Below are positions 44,338 through 52,498 of a DNA stretch of 64,000 nucleotides, one piece after another. The notes under the pieces were generated by a model, which was not told the origin of the DNA, did no database searches, and was given only the letters and a program-made list of their open reading frames with translations. Location: positions 806,001 to 870,000 of the forward strand of contig NZ_LLKN01000002.1 in the NCBI RefSeq assembly GCF_002900095.1, in the 5' to 3' direction. Source of the DNA: Salegentibacter mishustinae. GTDB taxonomy: Bacteria; Bacteroidota; Bacteroidia; Flavobacteriales; Flavobacteriaceae. Position numbers and translations under genes: made by a program. Position 1 is the first letter of the stretch. Each line of letters starts with the position of its first letter.

Positions 44338-47106
44338 ATGGATAGATTTTCATTTCTAAATGCTGCGCATACGGCATATTTCGCCGAATTATACGACCAA
44401 TATCTCCAGTACCCCGATAGTGTAGAGCCCAGTTGGAGGGCTTTTTTTCAAGGTTTCGACTTTGGAATGCAACAGAACGGTGTTTCTGCGGAAACTATGG
44501 AAGAAGCTCCTGTAGACTTTCAGGAGGGAGAAATTCCCGAGCACGTAATTAAGGAATTCAAAGTTATACGCCTTATAGACGGTTACCGAACTCGCGGGCA
44601 CTTATTCACAAAAACGAACCCGGTTAGGGAGCGTCGTAAATACCGGCCAACCTTAGATATCGAGAATTTTGGACTGGAGAAAAGCGATCTGGATACCAAA
44701 TTTAATGCGGGAGATATGCTAGGTATTGGACCAAGCAGTCTAAAAGATATTGTAACCCATCTTGAAAAAGTATATTGTGAATCTATAGGGATCGAATATA
44801 TGTTTATTCGTAAGCCGGAAGAAATTCAATGGATTCAGGATAAATTAAATAAGAATGAAAATCATCCCAACTTTAGTGATGATGAGAAAAAGAAAATCCT
44901 GAAGAAATTAAATCAGGCGGTTTCTTTTGAATCATTTTTACATAGAAAATATGTTGGGCAAAAGCGTTTTTCACTGGAAGGTGGAGAAAGTTTAATCCCA
45001 GCCTTAGATGCCCTTATAGAAAAAGCAGCCGATTATGGAGTAAAAGACTTCGTGATGGGTATGGCTCACCGGGGGCGTCTAAATACGCTTACCAATATCT
45101 TTGGTAAGAGTGCTAAAGATATTTTTAGCGAGTTTGACGGAAAAGATTACGAACAGGATATTTTTGACGGTGACGTTAAATATCACCTGGGCTGGACCTC
45201 TTGCCGTGAAACCGATAATGGAAAACAAATCAATATCAATATTGCCCCAAATCCGTCTCACCTTGAGGCGGTAGGGCCGGTGGTGCAGGGTATTACTCGC
45301 GCCAAACAAGATAGGCATTACGGAGGTGATAATATGAAAGTGCTTCCTATTCTTGTTCATGGCGATGCCGCCATTGCAGGACAGGGAGTAGTTTACGAAG
45401 TGGTGCAAATGGCCCAGTTGGAAGGTTATCAAACCGGTGGCACCATTCATATTGTAGTAAATAACCAGATAGGGTTTACCACAAATTATCTTGATGGGCG
45501 TTCTTCAACGTATTGTACAGATGTAGGGAAAGTAACCCTTTCTCCTGTATTGCACGTAAATGCTGATGATGCCGAAGCTGTGGTTCACGCAATTTTATTT
45601 GCGCTAGATTTCAGAATGAAATTTAAGCGAGACGTATTTATAGATTTATTAGGTTACAGAAAATATGGGCATAATGAAGGTGATGAGCCTAAATTTACCC
45701 AGCCTAAGTTATATAAAGCTATTTCCAAGCACGAAAATGCGATGGATATTTATGCTAAAAAGCTTAAATCTTCTAATATCATAGACGATGATTATCTCAC
45801 TAAATTAGAAGAAGAGTACAAAGCTGCTCTGGAAGAAAAACTGGAGGATTCTCGAAAAGAAGAAACCACGAAGATCACGCCTTTTATGCAAGATGAGTGG
45901 GAAGGTTTTGAGAATGTGTATGAAGATGAAATGATGAAAGAGTTGGATACTACTTACAAGATGGAAGATCTTGATAAGGTAGCCGATGCCATTTCGAAAC
46001 TTCCGGAGGATAAAAAATTTATGCGAAAGGTGAAAAAGATCATAGACCTTCGTAATAAACTTTACTTCGAAGATAATAAGCTGGATTGGGCTATGGCCGA
46101 ACATCTTGCTTATGGTTCCTTAATGAAGGAAGGCTTTAATATTAGAATTAGCGGTCAGGATAGTGAGAGAGGAACTTTTTCTCACCGTCACGCTATTGTA
46201 AAAGTAGAAGATAGTGAAGAAGAAATTATTCTACATAATAATATAGAAGGCAGGGAAGGCGATTTCTTCGTGTATAACTCCCCGCTTTCAGAATATGGTG
46301 TGATGGGGTTTGATTATGGATACGCAATGGCGAGCCCTCAAACGCTTACCATTTGGGAGGCCCAGTTTGGGGATTTCGTAAATGGAGCACAAATAATGAT
46401 AGATCAGTATATTTCTGCGGCAGAAGATAAGTGGAAATTACAAAACGGATTAGTGCTTTTCTTACCGCACGGGTACGAAGGTCAGGGAGCAGAGCACTCT
46501 TCGGCAAGAATGGAGCGTTTTCTTCAGCTTTGTGCTAAAGATAATATGTATGTGGCAGATGTTACTACACCAGCCAATATGTTTCATATCTTACGCAGGC
46601 AGATGAAAGCCGGGTTTAGAAAACCTTTGGTAATTTTTACACCAAAAAGTTTATTGAGACATTCTAAAGTGATTTCAACTAAAGAAGACTTTGCTGAAGG
46701 AAGTTTCCAGCCATTGCTAGACGATCCAAAAGCGAAGGCTAAAGATGTAAAAAGCCTGGTATTCTGTACCGGGAAGTTTTACTACGATCTATTGGAATTT
46801 AAAGAAGAAAATGATCGTGATGATGTGGCGCTGGTACGTGTGGAGCAATTATTCCCGCTTCCAGTTGAAAAAATGAAAAAAGCGATCAAGAAATATAAAA
46901 ATGCAGATGATGTAGTTTGGGCTCAGGAAGAACCTAGAAATATGGGCGCTTACGGGCATATGTTATTGCATTTTGATGAAGCTAAAAACTTTAGAGTTTG
47001 TAGTAGAAAATTTTATGGCTCTCCGGCTGCCGGAAGTTCTGTAAGATTTAAGAAACGTCACGAAAAAGTGATTGCAAGTGTTTTTGACAAAACAGTAGAG
47101 AATTAA
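44338..47106 (+). CDS. sucA: 2-oxoglutarate dehydrogenase E1 component
   Basis: A 922-residue thiamine-diphosphate enzyme that decarboxylates 2-oxoglutarate and transfers succinyl to E2 lipoate in the TCA cycle. The N-terminus FLNAAHTAYFAELYDQYLQYPDSVEPSWRAFFQGF is the E1 N-terminal domain that contacts E2. The catalytic core includes FVMGMAHRGRLNTL, LVHGDAAIAGQGVVYE, GTIHIVVNNQIGFTT and the thiamine/Mg region near RKYGHNEGDEP. The transketolase pyrimidine domain carries SERGTFSHRHA and LFLPHGYEGQGAEHSSAR. Length fits the family. It is 63 bases upstream of sucB. The E3 gene (lpd) is not in this window. Confidence 0.97.
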   Translation: MDRFSFLNAAHTAYFAELYDQYLQYPDSVEPSWRAFFQGFDFGMQQNGVSAETMEEAPVDFQEGEIPEHVIKEFKVIRLIDGYRTRGHLFTKTNPVRERRKYRPTLDIENFGLEKSDLDTKFNAGDMLGIGPSSLKDIVTHLEKVYCESIGIEYMFIRKPEEIQWIQDKLNKNENHPNFSDDEKKKILKKLNQAVSFESFLHRKYVGQKRFSLEGGESLIPALDALIEKAADYGVKDFVMGMAHRGRLNTLTNIFGKSAKDIFSEFDGKDYEQDIFDGDVKYHLGWTSCRETDNGKQININIAPNPSHLEAVGPVVQGITRAKQDRHYGGDNMKVLPILVHGDAAIAGQGVVYEVVQMAQLEGYQTGGTIHIVVNNQIGFTTNYLDGRSSTYCTDVGKVTLSPVLHVNADDAEAVVHAILFALDFRMKFKRDVFIDLLGYRKYGHNEGDEPKFTQPKLYKAISKHENAMDIYAKKLKSSNIIDDDYLTKLEEEYKAALEEKLEDSRKEETTKITPFMQDEWEGFENVYEDEMMKELDTTYKMEDLDKVADAISKLPEDKKFMRKVKKIIDLRNKLYFEDNKLDWAMAEHLAYGSLMKEGFNIRISGQDSERGTFSHRHAIVKVEDSEEEIILHNNIEGREGDFFVYNSPLSEYGVMGFDYGYAMASPQTLTIWEAQFGDFVNGAQIMIDQYISAAEDKWKLQNGLVLFLPHGYEGQGAEHSSARMERFLQLCAKDNMYVADVTTPANMFHILRRQMKAGFRKPLVIFTPKSLLRHSKVISTKEDFAEGSFQPLLDDPKAKAKDVKSLVFCTGKFYYDLLEFKEENDRDDVALVRVEQLFPLPVEKMKKAIKKYKNADDVVWAQEEPRNMGAYGHMLLHFDEAKNFRVCSRKFYGSPAAGSSVRFKKRHEKVIASVFDKTVEN

Positions 47107-47130
47107 TAAATTATAAATAACGAATCCAAT

Positions 47131-47149
47131 GTTTTCGCCTGGCGGAAAC
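47131..47149. promoter_or_regulatory. Hairpin between sucA and sucB
   Basis: GTTTTCGCC and GGCGGAAAC mirror each other around one T, giving a compact stem in the intercistronic mRNA, 20 bases before the sucB ATG. There is no T run, so it is more likely an RNA-processing or stability element than a terminator. Confidence 0.35.
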
Positions 47150-47169
47150 TTTAAATAAAAACAAAGATC

Positions 47170-48447
47170 ATGGCCTTAGAAATGAAAGTTCCTTCTCCGG
47201 GGGAATCTATAACCGAAGTTGAAATAGCCGAGTGGTTAGTTGAAGATGGCGACTACGTAGAAAAAGATCAGGCAATTGCCGAAGTGGATAGTGATAAAGC
47301 TACCCTGGAACTTCCAGCTGAAGCAAGCGGAATTATTACGCTTAAAGCCGAAGAAGGTGATGCTGTGGCCGTAGGTGAAGTGGTTTGTCTAATCGATACT
47401 GAAGCTGAAAAGCCAGGTGGAGGTGATGATAAAAAAGAATCTAAAGACAGTAAAGAAGATTCTAAAGATGAGTCTTCAAATAAAAAAGAGAAAGAAGATA
47501 AGGATAAAGCAGAAGCTAAAACCGAAGAGCCTTCAAAATCTTCAACTCCTTCTCAGAAACAGGATTCTCATGCAAAAGGAAGTCCTTCTCCTGCAGCGAA
47601 AAAGATTCTTGATGAGAAAGGAATTGATAAAAAAGATGTAGAAGGAAGCGGAAAAGATGGTCGTATCACTAAAGAAGATGCGGTTCAGGCTAAAGCTTCT
47701 ATGGGTAGCCCGGGTAAAGGAAAACGTGGCGAGTCTAAGAAGAAAATGTCTATGCTTCGTAGAAAAGTGGCTTCTCGTTTGGTTTCAGTTAAGAATGATA
47801 CCGCGATGCTTACTACTTTTAACGAAGTAGATATGCAGCCTATCTTCAATCTTAGAAAAAAATACAAAGAGGAATTTAAAGAGAAACACGGGGTAAGTTT
47901 AGGCTTTATGTCTTTCTTTACTTTGGCGGTAGTGCGAGCACTAAAGCAGTATCCCGGAGTGAACTCTATGATAGATGGTGATCACCAGGTAACATTTGAT
48001 TATCAGGATGTTAGTATTGCAGTTTCAGGGCCAAAAGGTTTGATGGTGCCGGTAATCAGAAATGCTGAAAATCTTAGTTTCAGAGGTGTTGAAGATGAGG
48101 TGAAACGCCTTGCTTTAAGAGCTCGTGACGGAAAAATTACAGTAGATGAAATGACTGGAGGTACTTTTACCATAACCAATGGTGGAGTATTTGGTTCTAT
48201 GCTTTCTACTCCAATTATTAATCCTCCACAAAGTGCAATTTTAGGGATGCACAATATTGTAGAGCGTCCGGTGGCTATAGATGGTCACGTAGAGATTCGT
48301 CCTATTATGTATGTAGCCCTTTCTTATGACCATAGAATTATTGATGGAAAAGAATCTGTAGGTTTCCTTGTGGCTATTAAAGAAGCTATAGAAAACCCAG
48401 AAGAATTATTGATGGATAACGATGTGAAAAGAGCGCTTGAGCTTTAG
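47170..48447 (+). CDS. sucB: 2-oxoglutarate dehydrogenase E2 (dihydrolipoyl succinyltransferase)
   Basis: A 425-residue acyltransferase core of the 2-oxoglutarate dehydrogenase complex. The lipoyl domain (1-77) has the lipoylated Lys43 in [14 protein letters not shown] very Lys/Glu/Asp/Ser-rich flexible linker (about 80-135) follows, then the E1/E3-binding domain ([22 protein letters not shown], about 138-170). The catalytic domain (about 195-425) holds the active-site [13 protein letters not shown]. The order is complete. It is co-transcribed with sucA and followed by a strong terminator. The extreme charge of the linker produces a spurious overlapping frame that should be ignored. Confidence 0.97.
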   Translation: MALEMKVPSPGESITEVEIAEWLVEDGDYVEKDQAIAEVDSDKATLELPAEASGIITLKAEEGDAVAVGEVVCLIDTEAEKPGGGDDKKESKDSKEDSKDESSNKKEKEDKDKAEAKTEEPSKSSTPSQKQDSHAKGSPSPAAKKILDEKGIDKKDVEGSGKDGRITKEDAVQAKASMGSPGKGKRGESKKKMSMLRRKVASRLVSVKNDTAMLTTFNEVDMQPIFNLRKKYKEEFKEKHGVSLGFMSFFTLAVVRALKQYPGVNSMIDGDHQVTFDYQDVSIAVSGPKGLMVPVIRNAENLSFRGVEDEVKRLALRARDGKITVDEMTGGTFTITNGGVFGSMLSTPIINPPQSAILGMHNIVERPVAIDGHVEIRPIMYVALSYDHRIIDGKESVGFLVAIKEAIENPEELLMDNDVKRALEL

Positions 48448-48467
48448 ATTATCGATCATCAAAAAAC

Positions 48468-48498
48468 AAAAAAGGCAGCCAATTGGCTGCTTTTTTTT
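48468..48498 (+). terminator. sucAB terminator
   Basis: AAAAAAGGCAGCC and GGCTGCTTTTTT pair around AATT with a long T run, 21 bases after the sucB stop. Confidence 0.9.
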
Positions 48499-48797
48499 GA
48501 TACCACAAATAACAAAATCAAGAACCTCGGAGTAAGCCCAAGAGGTGTGAAGTGAGGAATAATTTTTGAAATTTCGAGGCAAGGCTCGCAGAAATGAACT
48601 CTCTGTAGGGATTAAAATAATAATAAATTCAAAATGTTTAAGAATAAAACGCATATCACAAAGATCCCTAATAAGATATAAAGGAAGCTGTTTTGAGTTT
48701 TATTTTTTGACACACCAGGCATTATACTAACATTAATACCTCAAACTTAGATAGAATGCAGTGGCCGGTCAAGGGGATAATTCCCCTTTCCAAAATC
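48499..48797. other. Non-coding stretch between sucB and the retropepsin gene
   Basis: About 300 bases without a supported gene. The part 48525-48620 is more GC-rich than its surroundings and has facing pieces such as AACCTCGGAG and TTTCGAGGCAAGGCTCG, so it may be a dispersed element or a small RNA. A short hairpin AAGGGGA/TCCCCTT (48771-48788) lies just beyond the stop of the minus-strand retropepsin-like gene and may assist its termination. I could not assign anything else. Confidence 0.35.
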
Positions 48798-49235
48798 TTA
48801 TTTTAAGTAAAGTGCAGGAGCTTTATAGTCTATAACAGCTTTTCCTTTCCTTAAAAGATCGGCGCCAATTATCCCGTGCACCTTTTCGGCTTCGTGATTT
48901 ATAAGGGCTTCGTTTACGTGTCTTAGATCAAAAAGTACAAGGTCTACTTTTTTCTTTTTCCAGCCTTTAATTTCTATTCGATTCTTTTGCGCAATTTGCG
49001 TAAGCATGTTTGTTGCCCCTGCCCCGGCCGCTTTAATATCACTGTCTTCGGCAAGAAGCTTAAAGTGTTCTACGGCTTCAAGACCTACGCAAGTGCTGGA
49101 AGCACCGGTGTCCAGGATAAAGTTGCCTTCAATATTATTAATTTTGGCTACCAGTTCTAGATGTTGGGTTTTGGTATATTTTAATTTTATGCGCTTAAAT
49201 CCTTTTTCTTTAAGCAATTTCTTTAAAGATGACAT
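48798..49235 (-). CDS. Retropepsin-like aspartic protease
   Basis: A 145-residue single-domain retroviral-type aspartic protease, active as a dimer if the family rule holds. The catalytic loop is FILDTGASSTCVG with Asp42. A second hydrophobic-Gly element, VHGIIGADLLRKGKAVIDY (about 117-135), is the expected ILG-type flap base. There is no signal peptide, so it is probably cytosolic, and the N-terminus is basic. Its role in bacteria is not established. It is divergent from tatD across 52 bases, with a 7+5+7 hairpin overlapping its leader and -7 box. Confidence 0.85.
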   Translation of the reverse strand: MSSLKKLLKEKGFKRIKLKYTKTQHLELVAKINNIEGNFILDTGASSTCVGLEAVEHFKLLAEDSDIKAAGAGATNMLTQIAQKNRIEIKGWKKKKVDLVLFDLRHVNEALINHEAEKVHGIIGADLLRKGKAVIDYKAPALYLK

Positions 49236-49236
49236 T

Positions 49237-49255
49237 CTTTGTGTTTTTCACAAAG
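49237..49255. promoter_or_regulatory. Palindrome CTTTGTG-N5-CACAAAG at the retropepsin/tatD divergence
   Basis: Perfect 7-base inverted arms with a TTTTT spacer lie between the retropepsin start codon (49235) and its -7 box (49251-49258, TATCTTTG on the minus strand), overlapping the box by 5 bases. It is either an operator or a leader hairpin covering the translation start. Confidence 0.4.
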
Positions 49256-49258
49256 ATA
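49251..49258 (-). promoter_or_regulatory. -7 box of the retropepsin gene
   Basis: The minus strand reads TATCTTTG, a consensus -7 box 15 bases before the ATG. Confidence 0.5.
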
Positions 49259-49274
49259 GGTCTTCAAAATAAAT

Positions 49275-49282
49275 TATTTTTG
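49275..49282 (+). promoter_or_regulatory. -7 box of tatD, 5 bases before the ATG
   Basis: TATTTTTG ends exactly 5 bases before the ATG at 49288, the same spacing as at mfd. It implies a leaderless transcript. No ideal -33 TTG was found. Confidence 0.5.
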
Positions 49283-49287
49283 CTTTT

Positions 49288-50055
49288 ATGATTTTAACCG
49301 ATACACATATACATCTTTATAGTGAAGATTATGAAGATGACAGGGATGAGCTAATAGAAAATGCCTTTAAGCAGAATATTGAAAGATTTTTTCTTCCGGC
49401 CATAGATTCTGAAACTACCCAGTCTATGTATGATTTGGAAGCCCGTTATCCCGAGAATGTTTTTCTAATGATGGGCTTGCATCCAACTCACGTTCAGGAG
49501 AATTTTGAAGATGAATTAAAGCACGTTGAAGAACAATTTGGACAACGCAGGTTTTATGCTGTAGGAGAAATTGGGATAGATTTGCATTGGGATAAAAGCA
49601 CTTTAGAAATTCAGCAGGAAGCTTTTAGAAGACAAATTAAACTTGCAAAAAAGCATAAACTTCCCATTGTTATTCATTGCAGGAAAGCTTTTGATGAGAT
49701 TTTTGAGATTTTGGAAGAAGAAAAAAGTGACGATCTTTTTGGGATTTTCCACTGTTTTACCGGAAATCTCGAACAAGCCAAAAGAGCACTTTCTTATAAT
49801 CTGAAACTTGGGATTGGCGGAGTTGTAACATTCAAAAACGGAAAAATAGATAAATTTCTGAATGAAATTCCTTTAAAAGAAATTGTTCTGGAGACCGATG
49901 GGCCTTATTTATCCCCGTCGCCTTTCCGCGGAAAAAGAAATCAACCGGAATACCTATTAAAGGTAGCTGAAAAAATTGCTGAAATTTATCAAAAACCACT
50001 GGCTGAAATTGCCGAGGTAACCACCCAAAATTCAAAAGATATATTTGGGATATAA
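49288..50055 (+). CDS. TatD family metal-dependent hydrolase
   Basis: A 255-residue TIM-barrel hydrolase with DNase activity in characterised members. Metal ligands are visible in order: TDTHIHL (H7, H9), VGEIGIDLHW (Glu), IVIHCRKAF (His), GIFHCFTG (His) and LETDGPYLSP (Asp). Length is typical for TatD/YcfH-type enzymes, and no signal is present, so it is cytosolic. It is followed after 50 bases by the acyltransferase gene, which has its own promoter. Confidence 0.93.
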   Translation: MILTDTHIHLYSEDYEDDRDELIENAFKQNIERFFLPAIDSETTQSMYDLEARYPENVFLMMGLHPTHVQENFEDELKHVEEQFGQRRFYAVGEIGIDLHWDKSTLEIQQEAFRRQIKLAKKHKLPIVIHCRKAFDEIFEILEEEKSDDLFGIFHCFTGNLEQAKRALSYNLKLGIGGVVTFKNGKIDKFLNEIPLKEIVLETDGPYLSPSPFRGKRNQPEYLLKVAEKIAEIYQKPLAEIAEVTTQNSKDIFGI

Positions 50056-50073
50056 AGGAGGTTAAAATTAAAA

Positions 50074-50104
50074 TTTGTTCATTTGCCTAGCTAACATAAT
50101 TTTG
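50074..50104 (+). promoter_or_regulatory. Acyltransferase promoter (TTTG-N19-TAATTTTG)
   Basis: TTTG (50074-50077), 19 bases, then TAATTTTG (50097-50104) fits the consensus exactly. It ends 1 base before the annotated GTG start, so transcription may begin inside or after that GTG. Confidence 0.6.
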
Positions 50105-50105
50105 C

Positions 50106-51248
50106 GTGAAAGAATTCGAAGATATAAGGTTTTATAAAGATGATGAGGTGCAACCTGCCCTGGCAGAGTTTATGAGGCACCCTATGGTGAAAACCCTTTT
50201 GCAATTCACTTTTCCCGATAAGGATTCAGAAGAAATTGCTGCCATATTAGAGGAATGCCATTCTATTAGAGATTTTCAAACCAAAGTAATCTATAATTCG
50301 GTATTAAAAGTTATTGAAAAAAGTACCGAAGGACTTACTTACGATGGTTTTGATAAATTAGATAGCGATAAGCCTTATTTTTATATTTCCAATCATCGGG
50401 ATATTATTCTCGATACTTGCCTGTTAAATACTACGCTGTATGAGCAGGACCTTATCATGACGGCTTCAGCTATTGGTGATAATTTGGTGCAGAAACCTTT
50501 TTTGATGGCTTTGTCCCGTTTAAACCGGAATTTCCTGGTAAAGCGTGGAATTAGCCCTCGGGAAATGTTGAAGAGTTCTATGGTGCTTTCAGAATATATT
50601 AAAAAATTGCTTCTGGAAGATGGTCGTTCGGTTTGGATGGCGCAAAGAGAAGGTAGAACTAAAGATGGAAGCGATTACACACAACAAGGTGTATTAAAAA
50701 TGCTGGGAATGGCCAAAGGCAAAAAAAGCCTGGCCGAATATTTTGCTGAACTTAAAATTGTTCCGGTGGCGATTTCCTATGAATTTGATCCTACCGATAT
50801 TCTAAAAATGCCTGAAATTCTTGCTAAAAGAATGAAAGAGGAATATGTAAAATCTGCTAACGAAGATTTCAACTCTATTATGCAAGGTGCAATGGGGAAT
50901 AAAGGGCGTATTCATATTAATGCAGGAGAAGTATTAGGGAAAGAAGTTTTTGATGAAATTGAGAAAGATCATTCTTCTTTAAATGCGCAGTTAAAAGCGG
51001 TGGCTTCAAAAATTGACGAGCATATTTATAAGAATTACAAATTATGGCCCGCCAATTATATCGCATTCGATTTGCTGAAGAATTCAGAAACTTATGCCGG
51101 TAAATATTCCGATAAGGAAAAAAGGCAGTTTGAACGTCGCCTTAGCCGAAGGGTAGATGTTAAAAATCCCCTGGAGCTAAATAGTTATTTATTAATGTAT
51201 GCAAACCCGGTAATTAATAAAGAAGCACTTTATGAAGAAAAGAGCTAA
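50106..51248 (+). CDS. Glycerol-phosphate acyltransferase family protein
   Basis: A 380-residue phospholipid-synthesis acyltransferase (PlsC/PlsB-like, LPLAT superfamily), probably at the inner face of the membrane. The conserved block is YFYISNHRDIILDTCLL near 95-111, where the expected HX4D catalytic pair appears as H-x5-D. Later conserved pieces are NRNFLVKRGISPREM and SVWMAQREGRTKDGSDYTQQGVLKML, the usual phosphate-binding EGR region. The start is GTG at 50106; an ATG at 50172 is an alternative because the promoter nearly overlaps the GTG. The 3' end overlaps the asparaginase start by 17 bases. Confidence 0.83.
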   Translation: MKEFEDIRFYKDDEVQPALAEFMRHPMVKTLLQFTFPDKDSEEIAAILEECHSIRDFQTKVIYNSVLKVIEKSTEGLTYDGFDKLDSDKPYFYISNHRDIILDTCLLNTTLYEQDLIMTASAIGDNLVQKPFLMALSRLNRNFLVKRGISPREMLKSSMVLSEYIKKLLLEDGRSVWMAQREGRTKDGSDYTQQGVLKMLGMAKGKKSLAEYFAELKIVPVAISYEFDPTDILKMPEILAKRMKEEYVKSANEDFNSIMQGAMGNKGRIHINAGEVLGKEVFDEIEKDHSSLNAQLKAVASKIDEHIYKNYKLWPANYIAFDLLKNSETYAGKYSDKEKRQFERRLSRRVDVKNPLELNSYLLMYANPVINKEALYEEKS

Positions 51249-52260
51249 GATCCTGCTTATTTATACCGGCGGGACTATTGGGATGATCAAAGATTACGAT
51301 ACAGGTGCCCTAAAAGCTTTTAATTTTGATGAATTACTGCAAAATATTCCGGAGTTAAAGATCCTGGAACACGAAATTGATACGCTAAGTTTTGACGATC
51401 CTATAGATTCCTCTAACATGAATGTGGAATGTTGGGTAAAGGTTGCAAATACTATAAATGAAAACTTTGAAACTTACGATGGTTTCGTTGTACTGCACGG
51501 TAGTGATACCATGTCTTATACCGCTTCTGCCCTAAGTTTTATGTTTGAGAATTTAACCAAGCCGGTTATTTTTACAGGATCGCAATTGCCAATTGGAGAT
51601 CTTAGAACAGATGCTAAAGAAAACCTTATTACCAGTATCCAAATCGCAGGTTTACAAAAAAATGGAAAACCGGTAATTTCTGAAGTAGGACTTTATTTTG
51701 AGTATAAATTATATCGAGCTAACAGGACTACAAAGATTAATGCAGAACATTTTCAGGCTTTTGCTTCGTTAAATTATCCGCCTTTAGCCGAATCTGGAGT
51801 ATATCTATCGGTAAATCATAGTGCACTTTGGCGTCCCAACCGAAGACAGAAAACCAAATTACATACGGGTTTTAATAACGAAGTATTGATTTTAAAGATG
51901 TTTCCGGGGATAAATGCAGCAACTGTTGAGTATATGCTTTCCAAACCCGGTTTAAAAGGAGTAGTGCTGGAGACTTACGGAAGCGGTAATGCACCTAGTG
52001 ACGATTGGTTCCTGGATATTCTTAAAAGAAAGATTTCAGAAGGATTATTTGTAGTGAATATAACGCAATGTATAGGTGGCAGCGTGGTAATGGGACAATA
52101 TGAAACCAGCGTGCAACTTAAAAAAATAGGTGTGGTTTCAGGAAAAGACATAAGTACTGAAGCTGCGGTTGCAAAATTAATGTACCTTTTGGGTAAAGAA
52201 TTGTCGCCAAAAGTTTTTAAAACTATCTTTGAAACCTCCCTGAGAGGGGAAATGTCATAA
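51232..52260 (+). CDS. ansA: Type I (cytosolic) L-asparaginase
   Basis: A 342-residue asparaginase converting L-asparagine to aspartate and ammonia. Nucleophile region: LIYTGGTIGMIKD with Thr12 and Thr15. The second catalytic set is VLHGSDTMSYTASALSFM (near 87-104), followed by PVIFTGSQLPIG. There is no signal peptide, which fits the cytoplasmic, type I enzyme. The C-terminal domain includes VLETYGSGNAPSD and STEAAVAKLMYLLG. It overlaps the acyltransferase gene by 17 bases, so the two are translationally coupled. A tRNA-Ser gene follows on the same strand. Confidence 0.94.
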   Translation: MKKRAKILLIYTGGTIGMIKDYDTGALKAFNFDELLQNIPELKILEHEIDTLSFDDPIDSSNMNVECWVKVANTINENFETYDGFVVLHGSDTMSYTASALSFMFENLTKPVIFTGSQLPIGDLRTDAKENLITSIQIAGLQKNGKPVISEVGLYFEYKLYRANRTTKINAEHFQAFASLNYPPLAESGVYLSVNHSALWRPNRRQKTKLHTGFNNEVLILKMFPGINAATVEYMLSKPGLKGVVLETYGSGNAPSDDWFLDILKRKISEGLFVVNITQCIGGSVVMGQYETSVQLKKIGVVSGKDISTEAAVAKLMYLLGKELSPKVFKTIFETSLRGEMS

Positions 52261-52332
52261 AATTAACGGCAGATGCTTGACGGACTATATTTTTTTTCGT
52301 TATTTGGCGCACCGTTTAAAGAACGTTAATAA

Positions 52333-52420
52333 AGAGAGGTGGCCGAGTGGTCGAAGGCGCACGCCTGGAAAGTGTGTATACGCCACAAGCGTATCGAGGG
52401 TTCGAATCCCTTCCTCTCTG
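52333..52420 (+). tRNA. tRNA-Ser (GGA anticodon)
   Basis: An 88-base cloverleaf with a long variable arm typical of serine tRNAs. The acceptor stem AGAGAGG (52333-52339) pairs with CCTCTCT (52413-52419), with discriminator G at 52420. The anticodon stem is CACGC/GTGTG around CTGGAAA, giving anticodon GGA, which reads UCC and UCU. The T arm contains GGTTCGAATCC. CCA is not encoded. Confidence 0.95.
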
Positions 52421-52498
52421 CAAAAATTATTATATTTTTATTAAAAATTTATTTTTATATCTTTAACCCTTTAACTAATTAAATTAAGACAAACAGTA

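Noticed and set aside
47417-47641. Lys-rich 74-codon frame inside sucB
   Set aside because: It is a shifted reading of the highly charged E2 linker region.
48406-48654. 82-codon minus-strand frame across the sucAB terminator
   Set aside because: It runs through the end of sucB and a strong terminator hairpin and has no recognisable protein features.
52333-52420. tRNA-Ser as an integration site for a genomic island
   Set aside because: The downstream genes are core Ton-motor genes, no integrase is near, and I saw no repeated 3' tRNA fragment.
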